Shown in pieces: positions 17,030 through 25,504 of a DNA stretch of 64,000 nt (position 1 is the first letter of the stretch; every line of letters begins with the position of its first letter). Both the position numbers and the translations under genes were made by a program. This stretch comes from Paraflavisolibacter caeni (GTDB lineage: Bacteria > Bacteroidota > Bacteroidia > Chitinophagales > Chitinophagaceae). The notes beneath the pieces were generated by a model that made no database searches, was not told the DNA's origin, and saw only the letters and a program-made list of their open reading frames with translations. The stretch lies in NCBI RefSeq assembly GCF_025628885.1, contig NZ_JAOTIF010000002.1:124001-188000 (forward strand), in the 5' to 3' direction.

Positions 17030-17440
17030 ATGGTGTACGTCACCCGTGTAGAACATTTTAACGCAGCTCATAAATTATTTAACCCTGACTGGAGCCGGGA
17101 ACAAAATGATGCCGTTTTTGGAAAATGTGCCAATGATAACTGGCATGGGCACAATTACGAACTGTACGTAACCATTAAAGGAAACCCAAATCCTGAAACA
17201 GGCTTTGTGTACGATGCTAAAAAACTAAGCGATCTGATTAAAGAGCAGGTTACTGAAAAGCTGGATCATAGAAACCTGAATATAGATGTTGATTTCATGA
17301 ATGGAAAGCTGTGCTCGACTGAAAACCTGGCCATAGGTATCTGGAACCAGTTGCAACAGCATCTACCACAGGATGTTTATCTTCACTGTATCAAACTCTA
17401 TGAAACGCCAAGAATTTTTGTGGAGTATTACGGGGAATAA
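17030..17440 (+). CDS. 6-pyruvoyl-tetrahydropterin synthase/QueD family protein, copy 1
   Basis: Acts on dihydroneopterin triphosphate, the product of GTP cyclohydrolase I. The start at 17030 (MVYVTRVEHFNAAHKLF) is preferred to a TTG that overlaps the promoter. Zinc ligands are His14, His39 and His41; the catalytic Cys33 lies in CANDNWHGHNY. The C-x5-HGH spacing is that of 6-pyruvoyl-tetrahydropterin synthase rather than the C-x3-HGH of typical QueD. The DH pair in KLDHRNLN and Glu in YETPR complete the active site. It is followed 14 bases later by a paralogue, then by folE. Confidence 0.88.
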   Translation: MVYVTRVEHFNAAHKLFNPDWSREQNDAVFGKCANDNWHGHNYELYVTIKGNPNPETGFVYDAKKLSDLIKEQVTEKLDHRNLNIDVDFMNGKLCSTENLAIGIWNQLQQHLPQDVYLHCIKLYETPRIFVEYYGE

Positions 17441-17454
17441 ATCTAAATGAATCT

Positions 17455-17865
17455 ATGAAGAGAGTGGCAGTTTACAGGAAGGAGCATTTTAATGCGGCTC
17501 ACAGGTTGTTCCGTCAACAATGGAGCGATGAAGCTAATGCTGCAACTTTTGGCAAATGCAGCCTGCCACATTACCATGGCCATAATTATGAAATAGAGAT
17601 CAAAGTTGTGGGCGAGCCAGATAAGGAAACTGGTTTTGTGATGGATATGAAGAAACTCTCCGACCTGGTACAGGAAAAAGTGATCAGTAAGTTCGATCAT
17701 AAGAACCTGAACCTGGATACGGAAGAATTCAAAACGTTAAATCCTACAGCAGAGAATATTGCCATAATTATTTTTGAACTTTTGAGGCCTCATATCGATC
17801 CGTCTTTGGACCTGTTTATCAGGCTGTATGAAACACCAAGGAACTTTGTGGATTACCCGGCTTAA
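17455..17865 (+). CDS. 6-pyruvoyl-tetrahydropterin synthase/QueD family protein, copy 2
   Basis: Tandem paralogue of the preceding gene, 136 residues, with the same active-site set: zinc ligands His16, His41 and His43, Cys35 in CSLPHYHGHNY (again C-x5-HGH), the DH pair in KFDHKNLNLD, and YETPR near the C-terminus. Sequence identity with copy 1 is moderate, not near-complete, so the duplication is old and both copies appear intact. One may make a tetrahydropterin and the other 6-carboxy-tetrahydropterin for queuosine, but this is inference. Confidence 0.88.
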   Translation: MKRVAVYRKEHFNAAHRLFRQQWSDEANAATFGKCSLPHYHGHNYEIEIKVVGEPDKETGFVMDMKKLSDLVQEKVISKFDHKNLNLDTEEFKTLNPTAENIAIIIFELLRPHIDPSLDLFIRLYETPRNFVDYPA

Positions 17866-17906
17866 AGTAAAATGTAGTAAATCGTAATTTATAAATCATA
17901 TATTGA

Positions 17907-18506
17907 ATGGCTTATCACAAAAAAGAGGGTTTTGATAAAGAAGCAACAGAAGGTCTAATTGAAAACTATTCAAGCATTTTAAAGCTTTTGGGTGAAGATC
18001 CGGAGCGGGAGGGGTTGGTCAAAACTCCGGAACGCATGGCAAAAGCTATGCAATACATGACGCATGGATATCACCAGGATGGAGTAGCTATTTTGGATTC
18101 AGCTAAGTTTCGTGAGGATGTAAGTGAAATGGTGATCGTTAAAGACATCGAGCTTTATTCTATGTGCGAACATCATTTATTGCCATTCTTTGGTAAAGCT
18201 CATATCGCATATATACCTAATGGATATATTACCGGCCTGAGCAAGTTGGCCAGGGTTGTGGATGTATATGCCCGTCGGCTGCAAGTGCAGGAAAGAATGA
18301 CCACCCAAATATTGAAAGCAATAAAGGAAAGCCTGAATCCTCTGGGGGCTGCTGTTGTTATAGAAGCCAAACACCTGTGCATGATGATGCGTGGTGTGCA
18401 AAAGCAAAACTCTGTTACGACAACCTCGGCTTTCGATGGTGAGTTTTTGAATAATAGCATTACCAGAAACGAATTTTTGAAGCTGATAGCTGCACGTTTG
18501 AGTTAG
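17907..18506 (+). CDS. folE: GTP cyclohydrolase I
   Basis: Converts GTP to 7,8-dihydroneopterin triphosphate, the shared precursor of folate, queuosine and tetrahydropterins. The 199-residue protein has [18 protein letters not shown] near residue 35, the zinc-site motif [19 protein letters not shown], the [23 protein letters not shown] segment, and [21 protein letters not shown] at the active site. All type IA zinc ligands are present. It lies 41 bases after the second pterin synthase, giving substrate supply and use in one operon. Confidence 0.95.
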   Translation: MAYHKKEGFDKEATEGLIENYSSILKLLGEDPEREGLVKTPERMAKAMQYMTHGYHQDGVAILDSAKFREDVSEMVIVKDIELYSMCEHHLLPFFGKAHIAYIPNGYITGLSKLARVVDVYARRLQVQERMTTQILKAIKESLNPLGAAVVIEAKHLCMMMRGVQKQNSVTTTSAFDGEFLNNSITRNEFLKLIAARLS

Positions 18507-18635
18507 GTTTTTGATTATTTAATGAGTTGAACAAACCAAACACAAAACTTTTTAAATTCATATAATACATTGAATTCGGTAAACCTTTAATGAACCTATA
18601 AACCAAGCAGACTAACAACTAATAAACATTTTTAC

Positions 18636-19526
18636 ATGAAGCATGCATTTGTTTTCCCTGGTCAGGGTGCTCAATTTCCTGGAATGGGAAAATCATTTTA
18701 TGAGAATAGCTCGTTTGCAAAAAAGATTTTTGAACAGGCCAATGAAATATTGGGCTTTCGAATTTCTGACGTGATGTTTACCGGTACAGAAGAAGACCTG
18801 AAGCAAACAAAAATTACACAACCTGCCATTTTCCTTCATTCTATTTTAGCTTATAAAAGTATTGAAAATGCAAGACCAGAAATGGTAGCAGGCCACTCTC
18901 TGGGTGAATTTTCCGCCCTGGTAGCCAATGGTACCCTTAGCTTTGAAAACGGTCTTCATTTGGTAAGCCTGCGGGCTCAGGCCATGCAGAAAGCTTGTGA
19001 GCAAAACCCGTCTACCATGGCGGCAGTTTTGGGATTGGCTGATGAAAAAGTAGAGGAAATTTGCCGCCAGGTACAGGAGCAAACCGGTGAAATAGTTGTT
19101 CCTGCAAACTATAACTGTCCGGGGCAATTGGTTATTTCCGGTAGCATCAAAGGCATCGAAGTTGCCTGCGAACAATTAAAAGCAGCTGGAGCTAAAAGAG
19201 CTTTAGTATTACCCGTAGGTGGTGCTTTCCATTCCCCACTGATGGAACCTGCTAGAAAAGAATTGCAAAACGCAATCGAAAACACCAATTTCCACAATCC
19301 TTCTTGTCCTGTATACCAGAACGTGGTTGCAAAAGGTGTGATCGATAAAGATGAAATCAAGCAAAACCTCATTGATCAATTAACAGGTGCAGTTAAGTGG
19401 ACCCAATGCGTTCAGGCGATGATCGCTGATGGTGCTTCTAGGTTTACTGAAGCCGGCCCAGGTAAAGTACTGCAAGGATTGATTCAGAAGATCAATAAAG
19501 AAGTAAGCGTTGAAGGCGTAAGCTAA
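18636..19526 (+). CDS. fabD: Malonyl-CoA:acyl carrier protein transacylase
   Basis: Loads malonyl units onto acyl carrier protein for fatty acid synthesis. The 296-residue protein starts with the characteristic FVFPGQGAQFPGMG, has the nucleophile Ser88 in AGHSLGEFSAL, a conserved RAQAMQKA arginine region, and the catalytic His in GGAFHSPLME near residue 195. It is a monofunctional gene, not part of a visible fab cluster. A hairpin follows that can serve both it and the convergent acetyltransferase gene. Confidence 0.95.
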   Translation: MKHAFVFPGQGAQFPGMGKSFYENSSFAKKIFEQANEILGFRISDVMFTGTEEDLKQTKITQPAIFLHSILAYKSIENARPEMVAGHSLGEFSALVANGTLSFENGLHLVSLRAQAMQKACEQNPSTMAAVLGLADEKVEEICRQVQEQTGEIVVPANYNCPGQLVISGSIKGIEVACEQLKAAGAKRALVLPVGGAFHSPLMEPARKELQNAIENTNFHNPSCPVYQNVVAKGVIDKDEIKQNLIDQLTGAVKWTQCVQAMIADGASRFTEAGPGKVLQGLIQKINKEVSVEGVS

Positions 19527-19541
19527 ATGTTGAATGATTTA

Positions 19542-19587
19542 AATGACGAATAAGAAAGGTTTATCCAACCTGAGCTTATTCGTCATT
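19542..19587. terminator. Hairpin between convergent fabD and acetyltransferase genes
   Basis: AATGACGAATAAG (19542-19554) pairs exactly with 19575-19587; an inner 5-bp stem (AGGTT/AACCT) extends it. The right arm belongs to the ATTCGTCATT repeat family. It lacks a long T-run, so termination is a likely but not certain role. Confidence 0.45.
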
Positions 19588-19613
19588 CTATATTTGGATT
19601 ATTTGTCATCCCT
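19578..19613. repeat. ATTCGTCATTCG intergenic repeat, copy 2 (interrupted)
   Basis: ATTCGTCATT, a ten-base insertion, then ATTATTTGTCATCCC. On the minus strand it gives the last codons and stop of the acetyltransferase gene (TAA at 19599-19601), the same relation as copy 1 has to mqnD. Confidence 0.5.
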
Positions 19614-20069
19614 TCCATTTGTTATGGACACCGAACAGTTCACCCACTCCCCATCAAAACTGGGATTATACTTTTTATAGAAGTTGATGGCAGGCTCGTT
19701 CCATTCCAATACCTGCCATGCAATACCCGTAAAGTAGCGGCTTTTAGCTTCTTCAAAAAGCTGCTCGAACAGAAGTTTTCCTAATCCTTTTCCACGCATC
19801 TTTTCTGTTACATAGAAATCTTCAAGATACATTCTCTGACCCTTCCAGGTACTGAAGCGTATATAGTATAGGGCAAAGCCTTGCACAATGCCATCTACTT
19901 CGGCCACAAAAGCCCACCAAACAGGGTGTGCACCAAACCCACTATCTACAAAATGATCCATGGTAATAGTTACTTCATGCGGTGCTTTTTCATAAACGGC
20001 TAATTCATGCACCAACTCCATCATTCTTGGGCAGTCTTCTTTTACTGCTTTGCGTATTTTAACATCCAT
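19599..20069 (-). CDS. GNAT-family N-acetyltransferase (diamine acetyltransferase-like)
   Basis: 156-residue GNAT enzyme. The acetyl-CoA-binding loop is MRGKGLGKLLFEQL, preceded by the strand MYLEDFYVTEKM and followed by WQVLEWNEPAINFYKKY. The N-terminal KAVKEDCPRMMELVHELAVYEKAPHEV resembles spermidine/spermine N1-acetyltransferases, so a polyamine or small amine substrate is possible. Its last codons lie within an intergenic repeat. No operon partner is evident. Confidence 0.85.
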   Translation of the reverse strand: MDVKIRKAVKEDCPRMMELVHELAVYEKAPHEVTITMDHFVDSGFGAHPVWWAFVAEVDGIVQGFALYYIRFSTWKGQRMYLEDFYVTEKMRGKGLGKLLFEQLFEEAKSRYFTGIAWQVLEWNEPAINFYKKYNPSFDGEWVNCSVSITNGRDDK

Positions 20070-20151
20070 ATTTTTCTAATAATTGAATATTCCCAATATC
20101 CAAATAAAACCCAATCCCAAAATCTCAAAATTTCGATATAGCAATACCTGG

Positions 20152-21360
20152 TCATCCCAACGCCTCTTCCAAATCTGCAATGATATCCACGGAATTTTCA
20201 ATTCCTACATTCATGCGAATGAGACCATCGGTAATGCCATATTGTTCTCTTTGCTCTTTGGGAATTCCATAGTGCGTCATCGATGCTGCATGGCACAGGA
20301 GTGTGTCACAGGTACCCAACGATACAGTGCGCACACACATTTGAAGGCGATTCATAAACCGCACACCTGCGTTGAAGCCATCTTTTAATTCGAAACTCAA
20401 CATGCCGCCGCCTAGCCGCATTTGCTTTTGAGCCAAAGCATAGTCCGGGTGAGAAGACAAGCCTGTATAGTTTACTCCAGACACTTTGGGATGCTGTGCC
20501 AGGTATTCTGCCACAGTCATTGCATTGCTGCAATGACGCTCCATGCGCAGTTCCAATGTCTTTAATCCATTGTTCAAAAGAAATGCATCAAAAGGATTGG
20601 CATTTCCTCCCAGTAGCTGCTGTGTTTTGGTCACTTTCGCTTTCATGAAATCAATATCTCTGCCCAGCAAAATGCCGCCGATCATGTTGCCATGCCCGTT
20701 CAGGAATTTGGTAGTAGAGTGAATCACAAAGTCAACACCATAACGGAAAGGTTGCTGCAAGTATGGTGTCGCAAATGTATTGTCGCAGGCCACCTTGATC
20801 CCGTACTTCTTGGCTAAGGTGGTCAATGCTTCTATATCCACACAACGGATAGTGGGATTGGCCGGTGTTTCCAGGTACATCAATTTAATACCCTTGTCTT
20901 GCTTCAGGATATGCTCAGCTGTCTCAAGGTCGCGTAGATCCGAAATAATGGCTTCAATACCAATCTGCGAAAGCACTTTAAGCACCAGTTCTTCTGTTCC
21001 GCCATAAAGAGAGTAATGGGTCAGTATCTTGTCGCCTGCTTTGAGATTGCTCAGCATTAGCGTGGTAATAGCTGCCATCCCGGATGCGTGAAGAAGGCCT
21101 TTTACATGCAGATTCAAACCGAAGGCTTCTAATACCGCTATTTTATTTTCTGCTTCTGTAAAAGTAGGATTGCCCCAGCGAGAGTAGATGTATCCTGGTT
21201 CTTCTCCGGTAAAACGCCTCATACCTTGTTCTGCCGTATCAAATCGAAAAGTGCTGGTTGCATAGATTGGGGTAACATGTGCATGACGCGGATCTTCTTC
21301 ATGCCCGCCATGTACAGCTGCCGAACCAAAACCACTAAAAATGAATGGATGGTCTGCCAT
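20152..21360 (-). CDS. Cystathionine gamma-synthase/gamma-lyase family PLP enzyme
   Basis: Transsulfuration-type enzyme of sulfur amino acid metabolism. The ATG at 21360 (MADHPFIFSGFGSAAVHGG) is preferred; an upstream TTG would add ten residues. The family pattern is clear: TPIYATSTF near residue 32, YIYSRWGNPT, the GMAAITT turn, YLETPANPTIRCVDI, and the PLP lysine in HSTTKFLNGHGNMIGG near residue 200. The C-terminus has VSLGTCDTLLCHAASMTH. Whether it acts as CGS, CGL or methionine gamma-lyase cannot be fixed from motifs alone. Confidence 0.9.
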   Translation of the reverse strand: MADHPFIFSGFGSAAVHGGHEEDPRHAHVTPIYATSTFRFDTAEQGMRRFTGEEPGYIYSRWGNPTFTEAENKIAVLEAFGLNLHVKGLLHASGMAAITTLMLSNLKAGDKILTHYSLYGGTEELVLKVLSQIGIEAIISDLRDLETAEHILKQDKGIKLMYLETPANPTIRCVDIEALTTLAKKYGIKVACDNTFATPYLQQPFRYGVDFVIHSTTKFLNGHGNMIGGILLGRDIDFMKAKVTKTQQLLGGNANPFDAFLLNNGLKTLELRMERHCSNAMTVAEYLAQHPKVSGVNYTGLSSHPDYALAQKQMRLGGGMLSFELKDGFNAGVRFMNRLQMCVRTVSLGTCDTLLCHAASMTHYGIPKEQREQYGITDGLIRMNVGIENSVDIIADLEEALG

Positions 21361-21387
21361 AGTAATAATTTGAATGAAAACGTGAGG

Positions 21388-21395
21388 CAAATGTA
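21388..21395 (-). promoter_or_regulatory. -7 box TACATTTG before the transsulfuration gene
   Basis: Exact TAnnTTTG match on the minus strand, 27 bases before the ATG at 21360. This position supports the chosen start over the upstream TTG, which would nearly touch the box. Confidence 0.45.
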
Positions 21396-21528
21396 ATAAT
21401 GAATTGCCCGAACCGGTTTCTGCTCTTTACAAATACATTGGGAGGGCTTCTTTATTCATGTGGCATGAATAATAAAAAAAGGGATTATTTTATTGAATTG
21501 TGTACCAATTTTGCTTTGAATTTTAATC

Positions 21529-22029
21529 ATGAAAGAATTACTCCTGCAATACGCTGCTTATAATACCTGGGCAAACCAGCAATTGATGGCTGTAATGAAT
21601 ACATTGCCGCCTGAAAAGCTGACTGCTATAATTCCCAGCAGCTTTAATAGCCTGCATCAAACTGTTCTGCATCTCTTGGACGCAGAAAGTATCTGGTGGC
21701 AACGATTGAAATTACAGGAGCGGATTGATAGACCGAGTGACACCTTTGATGGTAATACTCAGGAGGCGTTACAAGCCCTTTTACAGCAAAATACCCAATG
21801 GCAGCAATGGGTGCAGGATGCGACGGAACGAATGCTGGAACATGTTTTTCATTATAAGAACTCCAAAAGAGAACAGTTCAAACAGCCCGTGTATCAAATG
21901 CTGTTGCACCTCTTTAATCATGGTACGTATCATCGTGGGCAAATAGTTAATATGCTACGGCAGTTAGGCGTTGAGAAATTGCCAGCAACAGATTTTATTG
22001 TTTGGAGCAGGAAAAATGGCAGCAAGTAA
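21529..22029 (+). CDS. DinB-family protein
   Basis: Four-helix-bundle protein of 166 residues, related to DinB and YfiT metal-binding proteins. The three expected metal-binding histidines are visible in LLHLLDAESIWWQ (first), HLFNHGTYHRGQIVNML (second and third). Members act as thiol-dependent transferases or detoxification enzymes; since this organism carries bacillithiol gene bshA, a BstA-like bacillithiol transferase role is possible but unproven. Confidence 0.85.
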   Translation: MKELLLQYAAYNTWANQQLMAVMNTLPPEKLTAIIPSSFNSLHQTVLHLLDAESIWWQRLKLQERIDRPSDTFDGNTQEALQALLQQNTQWQQWVQDATERMLEHVFHYKNSKREQFKQPVYQMLLHLFNHGTYHRGQIVNMLRQLGVEKLPATDFIVWSRKNGSK

Positions 22030-22074
22030 ACTTCCCCCAACTCCAAACTTCCAACTATAAACTCAAACTCCCTC

Positions 22075-22082
22075 TATCTTTG
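22075..22082 (+). promoter_or_regulatory. -7 box TATCTTTG before ispF
   Basis: Exact TAnnTTTG match, 11 bases before the ATG. It is preceded by a nearly G-free tract of ACTCC/AAACTTCC words that recurs before coaX. Confidence 0.6.
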
Positions 22083-22093
22083 CGGCAAAAAAT

Positions 22094-22573
22094 ATGTCTT
22101 TCAGAATAGGATTTGGTGTTGATTTTCACCAGTTGGGAGAAGGAAGGGACTTAATGATCGGTGGTGTTCATATCCCACACGATAAGGGTGCAATTGGTCA
22201 TAGCGATGCAGATGTTTTGCTGCATGCAATTTGTGATGCAATGCTGGGAGCTGCCTGCCTCGGTGATATTGGTGTCCACTTCCCGGATACGGATTCAACC
22301 TATAAAAACATTGACAGCAAAATACTCTTAAAAGAAACTGTAAGGATAGTAAAGGCAGAAGGTTACCAATTAGTAAATATCGACAGCTCCCTTTGCCTTC
22401 AGGAGCCTAAGATCAAGCCCTTTGTCCCTCAAATGCAGCAAACGATTGCTTCAATCACAGGCATTTCTGAAAAAGCAGTTTCTATAAAAGCGACAACCAC
22501 CGAGAAAATGGGCTTTGTTGGACGCAAGGAAGGTCTGGTTGCATATGCTACTGTACTGCTTCAGGTAATTTAA
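22094..22573 (+). CDS. ispF: 2-C-methyl-D-erythritol 2,4-cyclodiphosphate synthase
   Basis: Fifth enzyme of the MEP isoprenoid pathway. The 159-residue protein has the metal ligands Asp10 and His12 in GFGVDFHQL, the third in the [19 protein letters not shown] helix, and [20 protein letters not shown]. The C-terminal [20 protein letters not shown] is the usual nucleotide/diphosphate-binding end. This supplies precursors for the polyprenyl synthase at 851. The next gene, dut, has its own promoter box. Confidence 0.96.
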   Translation: MSFRIGFGVDFHQLGEGRDLMIGGVHIPHDKGAIGHSDADVLLHAICDAMLGAACLGDIGVHFPDTDSTYKNIDSKILLKETVRIVKAEGYQLVNIDSSLCLQEPKIKPFVPQMQQTIASITGISEKAVSIKATTTEKMGFVGRKEGLVAYATVLLQVI

Positions 22574-22592
22574 TTTTCACTCCCGAACTCTT

Positions 22593-22600
22593 TATCTTTG
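22593..22600 (+). promoter_or_regulatory. -7 box TATCTTTG four bases before dut
   Basis: Exact TAnnTTTG match; GCCG separates it from the ATG at 22605, predicting a leaderless or nearly leaderless mRNA. Confidence 0.6.
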
Positions 22601-22604
22601 GCCG

Positions 22605-23045
22605 ATGCCGATAGAAGTAAAGATCATCAACCGCTCAAACAATCCTTTACCCCATTATGCCACTGAGGGGGCAGCTGGTATGGATATTCGGGCATTCCTG
22701 GAAACGTCGATAGAAATGCAGCCATTGCAACGAATGTTGATACCTACCGGCTTGTTCGTGGAGATACCTGATGGTTATGAGGCACAGATCCGGCCCCGCA
22801 GCGGCCTGGCTATTAAGCATGGGATTACCTGCCTGAATACGCCTGGAACGATTGACAGTGATTACCGGGGAGAAATTAAGATTATCTTAATTAATCTTTC
22901 CAGCGAAAAGGCCGTCATTCATGATGGAGATCGGATTGCTCAGATGGTCATTCAAAAAGTAGAAAAAATAACGTGGACACCCGCAGAGGAGCTTTCTCAA
23001 ACTTCAAGAAGCGAAGGCGGATTTGGTTCAACAGGAAAAATATAA
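22605..23045 (+). CDS. dut: dUTP diphosphatase
   Basis: Trimeric dUTPase that keeps uracil out of DNA and provides dUMP. The 146-residue protein has the five family motifs: [49 protein letters not shown] and the C-terminal P-loop-like [11 protein letters not shown]. The stop lies three bases before the next lipoprotein gene, so the two are cotranscribed. Confidence 0.96.
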   Translation: MPIEVKIINRSNNPLPHYATEGAAGMDIRAFLETSIEMQPLQRMLIPTGLFVEIPDGYEAQIRPRSGLAIKHGITCLNTPGTIDSDYRGEIKIILINLSSEKAVIHDGDRIAQMVIQKVEKITWTPAEELSQTSRSEGGFGSTGKI

Positions 23046-23048
23046 ATC

Positions 23049-23873
23049 ATGATGCGAGTTTTAAGCGTTCTTTTAGCGGTATTGCTCTTAGCTTCCTGCC
23101 GGTCAACAAAAAAAATCCAAACAGCGATAGCCCAAAAAGATACAACGGAGGCCGTAAGGATAGCCCCGCCTGTGGAAACCTTCGATTCAGCTGCCTATAT
23201 GAAAAGTCTTTTAAGCTCTATTGATTCAGAACGGATAGACTTTAAAACTTTTTCAGCCAAGATTAATGTAGACTACCGCGATGCCAGTGATAAAAAATAC
23301 GACCTCAATGTAAATGTGCGCATGCAGAAAGACAGCGTTATCTGGATGTCGGTAAATGCCGTGTTGGGTATAGAAGCTATCCGTTTAATGGTGACTAAGG
23401 ATTCGGTTAAAATGCTGAACAAACAGGATAAAGTATATACTGTACGTAGCATTGACTATTTGCAGGAAATAACTACACTTCCGCTTAACCTTACCGTTCT
23501 GCAGGACCTGATTATTGGTAATGTAATTTTTCTGGACAGCAACCTTGTTTCTTTTACCAAAGCAAACGACAATACTATTTCTTTGTTAAGCCTGGGCAAA
23601 TGGTTCAAGAATATGGTAACTATAAATGAAAATGACAAGAAATTATTAAGAAGCAAGTTGGATGATGCCGATATTACCAGGAGCAGGACTGCAGATCTTA
23701 CCTACAACAATTACGAAAACAAAAATGGTGTTTTGTTCGCTGAGAAAAGAAAAATTACTGTCGTGGAGAAAAAGAAACTCGATGTAGGGCTTGAGTTTAA
23801 GCAATATGAGTTTAATGGAGATGTAAATTTTCCATTCTCCATCCCCAAGAATTATAAACACAGTAAAATTTAA
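23049..23873 (+). CDS. DUF4292 lipoprotein
   Basis: 274-residue lipoprotein with lipobox LLASC about 17 residues in. Two adjacent ATGs (23049 and 23052) are possible starts. The body looks like a single LolA-like beta-sheet domain: DFKTFSAKINVDYRD, then NVNVRMQKDSVIWMSVNAVLGIEAIRLMVTKDSV, as in the DUF4292 family. It probably handles lipids or lipoproteins at the outer membrane, but this is inference. It is translationally close to dut. Confidence 0.8.
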   Translation: MMRVLSVLLAVLLLASCRSTKKIQTAIAQKDTTEAVRIAPPVETFDSAAYMKSLLSSIDSERIDFKTFSAKINVDYRDASDKKYDLNVNVRMQKDSVIWMSVNAVLGIEAIRLMVTKDSVKMLNKQDKVYTVRSIDYLQEITTLPLNLTVLQDLIIGNVIFLDSNLVSFTKANDNTISLLSLGKWFKNMVTINENDKKLLRSKLDDADITRSRTADLTYNNYENKNGVLFAEKRKITVVEKKKLDVGLEFKQYEFNGDVNFPFSIPKNYKHSKI

Positions 23874-24031
23874 ACTCAGTTATTACGTTATAAGATTCTG
23901 GTTTGAAAATTTGAGTTTAGAGTTGCCTTAACAACTTAAAAGAGTGCTCTGTGTAATAAAAATTTCAAATTTGTAGAAGGATCCAACTATCCACGATAAA
24001 TAGAGACCAAACTTTATTAAATATATTTTGA

Positions 24032-25414
24032 ATGAAAAAAGCTATTGTTCTAACTGCCAGTTTATTTGCTGTCCTTTTAAGCTTCGGGCAGGTGGCACAG
24101 GACAAAGCCAAAATGGAAAGGGAACGCCAGGCTATTCAAAAAGAGCTTAGTGAGATACAGTCTGTCTATGAAAAAGTGAAAGGACAGAAAAAGGAAACCA
24201 TTGGCCAGTTGACCCTGTTGCAACGCAAAATGAACCTGCAGGGGCAGTATATTAATAACATCAACAAGGAAATCAGGATCATTACAGATGACATTTATCT
24301 CAGCAACCTCGAGATCAATCGCCTGAAAAAACAACTTGATACTTTAAAAACCCAATATGCCCGCAGCGTGGTGTATGCATATAAAAACCGCAGCAACTAC
24401 GATTACTTGAATTTCATCTTCTCTGCCAGTAGCTTTAATGATGCACTAAAAAGGGTGACCTATTTAAAGTCTTACCGCTCTTATCGCCAACAGCAGGTAG
24501 CTAATATCTTGGAAACACAGAGGCTCATCGAGGATCGAAAAGACCAGCTTTTAGGGAAAAAGACCCAAAAGAACTCCGCCCTCCAAAACCAGACACAGCA
24601 AATGAGAGTTTTGGGAGACCAGAAGAAGGAGAAAGATGCTGTGGTGAGCAAACTGAAGTCCCAGGAAAAAGATCTGGCCAAACAAATTGCTACTCGTAAG
24701 AAACGTGATGCTCAATTAAAGGGTGCCATCGCAGCCGTAATCCGTAGGGAAATAGAATTAGCGAGAAAGAAAGCTGAGGAAGAGGCTAGAAGAAGGAGGG
24801 ATGCTGAATTAGCAGAGGCAAGACGTTTGGCCGAGGAAAAAAGAAAAAGAGATGCTGATACCAAAGCTGCTTCTGGGGCCAAAACAGGTACAACAACCAC
24901 TAAACCAACAACTGAAGAGCCTGCTGTCGAGAACCCGGTAACCACAGCGCCTGGTAAAACATCTGGTAGCTATTTGACGCTTAATGATAAAGACGTAAAG
25001 TTGGCAAACGATTTCGCTGGTAGCCGTGGCCGCCTGCCGTGGCCGGTAGATAATGGCAATGTTTGTATCCCATATGGTACCTATACTGTACCTGGTACTA
25101 AACTGACAGGCGACAATCCTGGCATTACGATTTGCACACCTTCCCCCGGAACAACGGTAAAAGCCGTGTTCGATGGTGAAGTGAGCTCGGTGGCTAACAT
25201 GGGTGACGGTATGACAGTGATCATACGACATGGTAAGTATTTTACCATTTACAGTAGTCTGGGTTCTGTAAGCGTAAGTAGGGGGTCTACAGTTAGAACA
25301 GGCCAGACAATTGGCCGTGCCGGAACAGATGATGAAGGCGGTAGTGGCGGTAAAGTCGACTTCCTGCTGATGGTAGAAACGAGAAATGTAAATCCTGAGC
25401 CTTGGCTTAGATAG
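24032..25414 (+). CDS. EnvC-like peptidoglycan hydrolase activator (degenerate LytM/M23)
   Basis: 460-residue secreted protein with a signal peptide (MKKAIVLTASLFAVLLSFG), a long coiled coil from about residue 25 to 280 with many Lys, Glu and Gln, a Thr/Pro-rich linker, and a C-terminal M23 domain from about 340. The metal-binding H-x3-D and HxH motifs of active LytM enzymes are absent: YSSLGSVSV and KVDFLLM stand where the histidines should be. This is the arrangement of EnvC, which activates amidases at division rather than cutting peptidoglycan itself. A strong terminator follows. Confidence 0.87.
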   Translation: MKKAIVLTASLFAVLLSFGQVAQDKAKMERERQAIQKELSEIQSVYEKVKGQKKETIGQLTLLQRKMNLQGQYINNINKEIRIITDDIYLSNLEINRLKKQLDTLKTQYARSVVYAYKNRSNYDYLNFIFSASSFNDALKRVTYLKSYRSYRQQQVANILETQRLIEDRKDQLLGKKTQKNSALQNQTQQMRVLGDQKKEKDAVVSKLKSQEKDLAKQIATRKKRDAQLKGAIAAVIRREIELARKKAEEEARRRRDAELAEARRLAEEKRKRDADTKAASGAKTGTTTTKPTTEEPAVENPVTTAPGKTSGSYLTLNDKDVKLANDFAGSRGRLPWPVDNGNVCIPYGTYTVPGTKLTGDNPGITICTPSPGTTVKAVFDGEVSSVANMGDGMTVIIRHGKYFTIYSSLGSVSVSRGSTVRTGQTIGRAGTDDEGGSGGKVDFLLMVETRNVNPEPWLR

Positions 25415-25435
25415 GCTTCTGAATAATTGATATTG

Positions 25436-25467
25436 AAAAAGGGTATGCTAACAACATACCCTTTTTT
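25436..25467. terminator. Bidirectional intrinsic terminator
   Basis: A 12-bp perfect stem (AAAAAGGGTATG and complement) with a 7-base loop, A-run on one side and T-run on the other. It lies between the convergent EnvC-like gene and bshA and can serve both. Confidence 0.85.
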
Positions 25468-25504
25468 ATGTACATGTTTTGCTTAAAAGATATCAATAAA
25501 TAAT

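Noticed and set aside
24809-25231. A 140-codon antisense frame within the EnvC-like gene
   Set aside because: Shadow of the coiled-coil and LytM coding region; Arg/Cys/Thr-rich without motifs.
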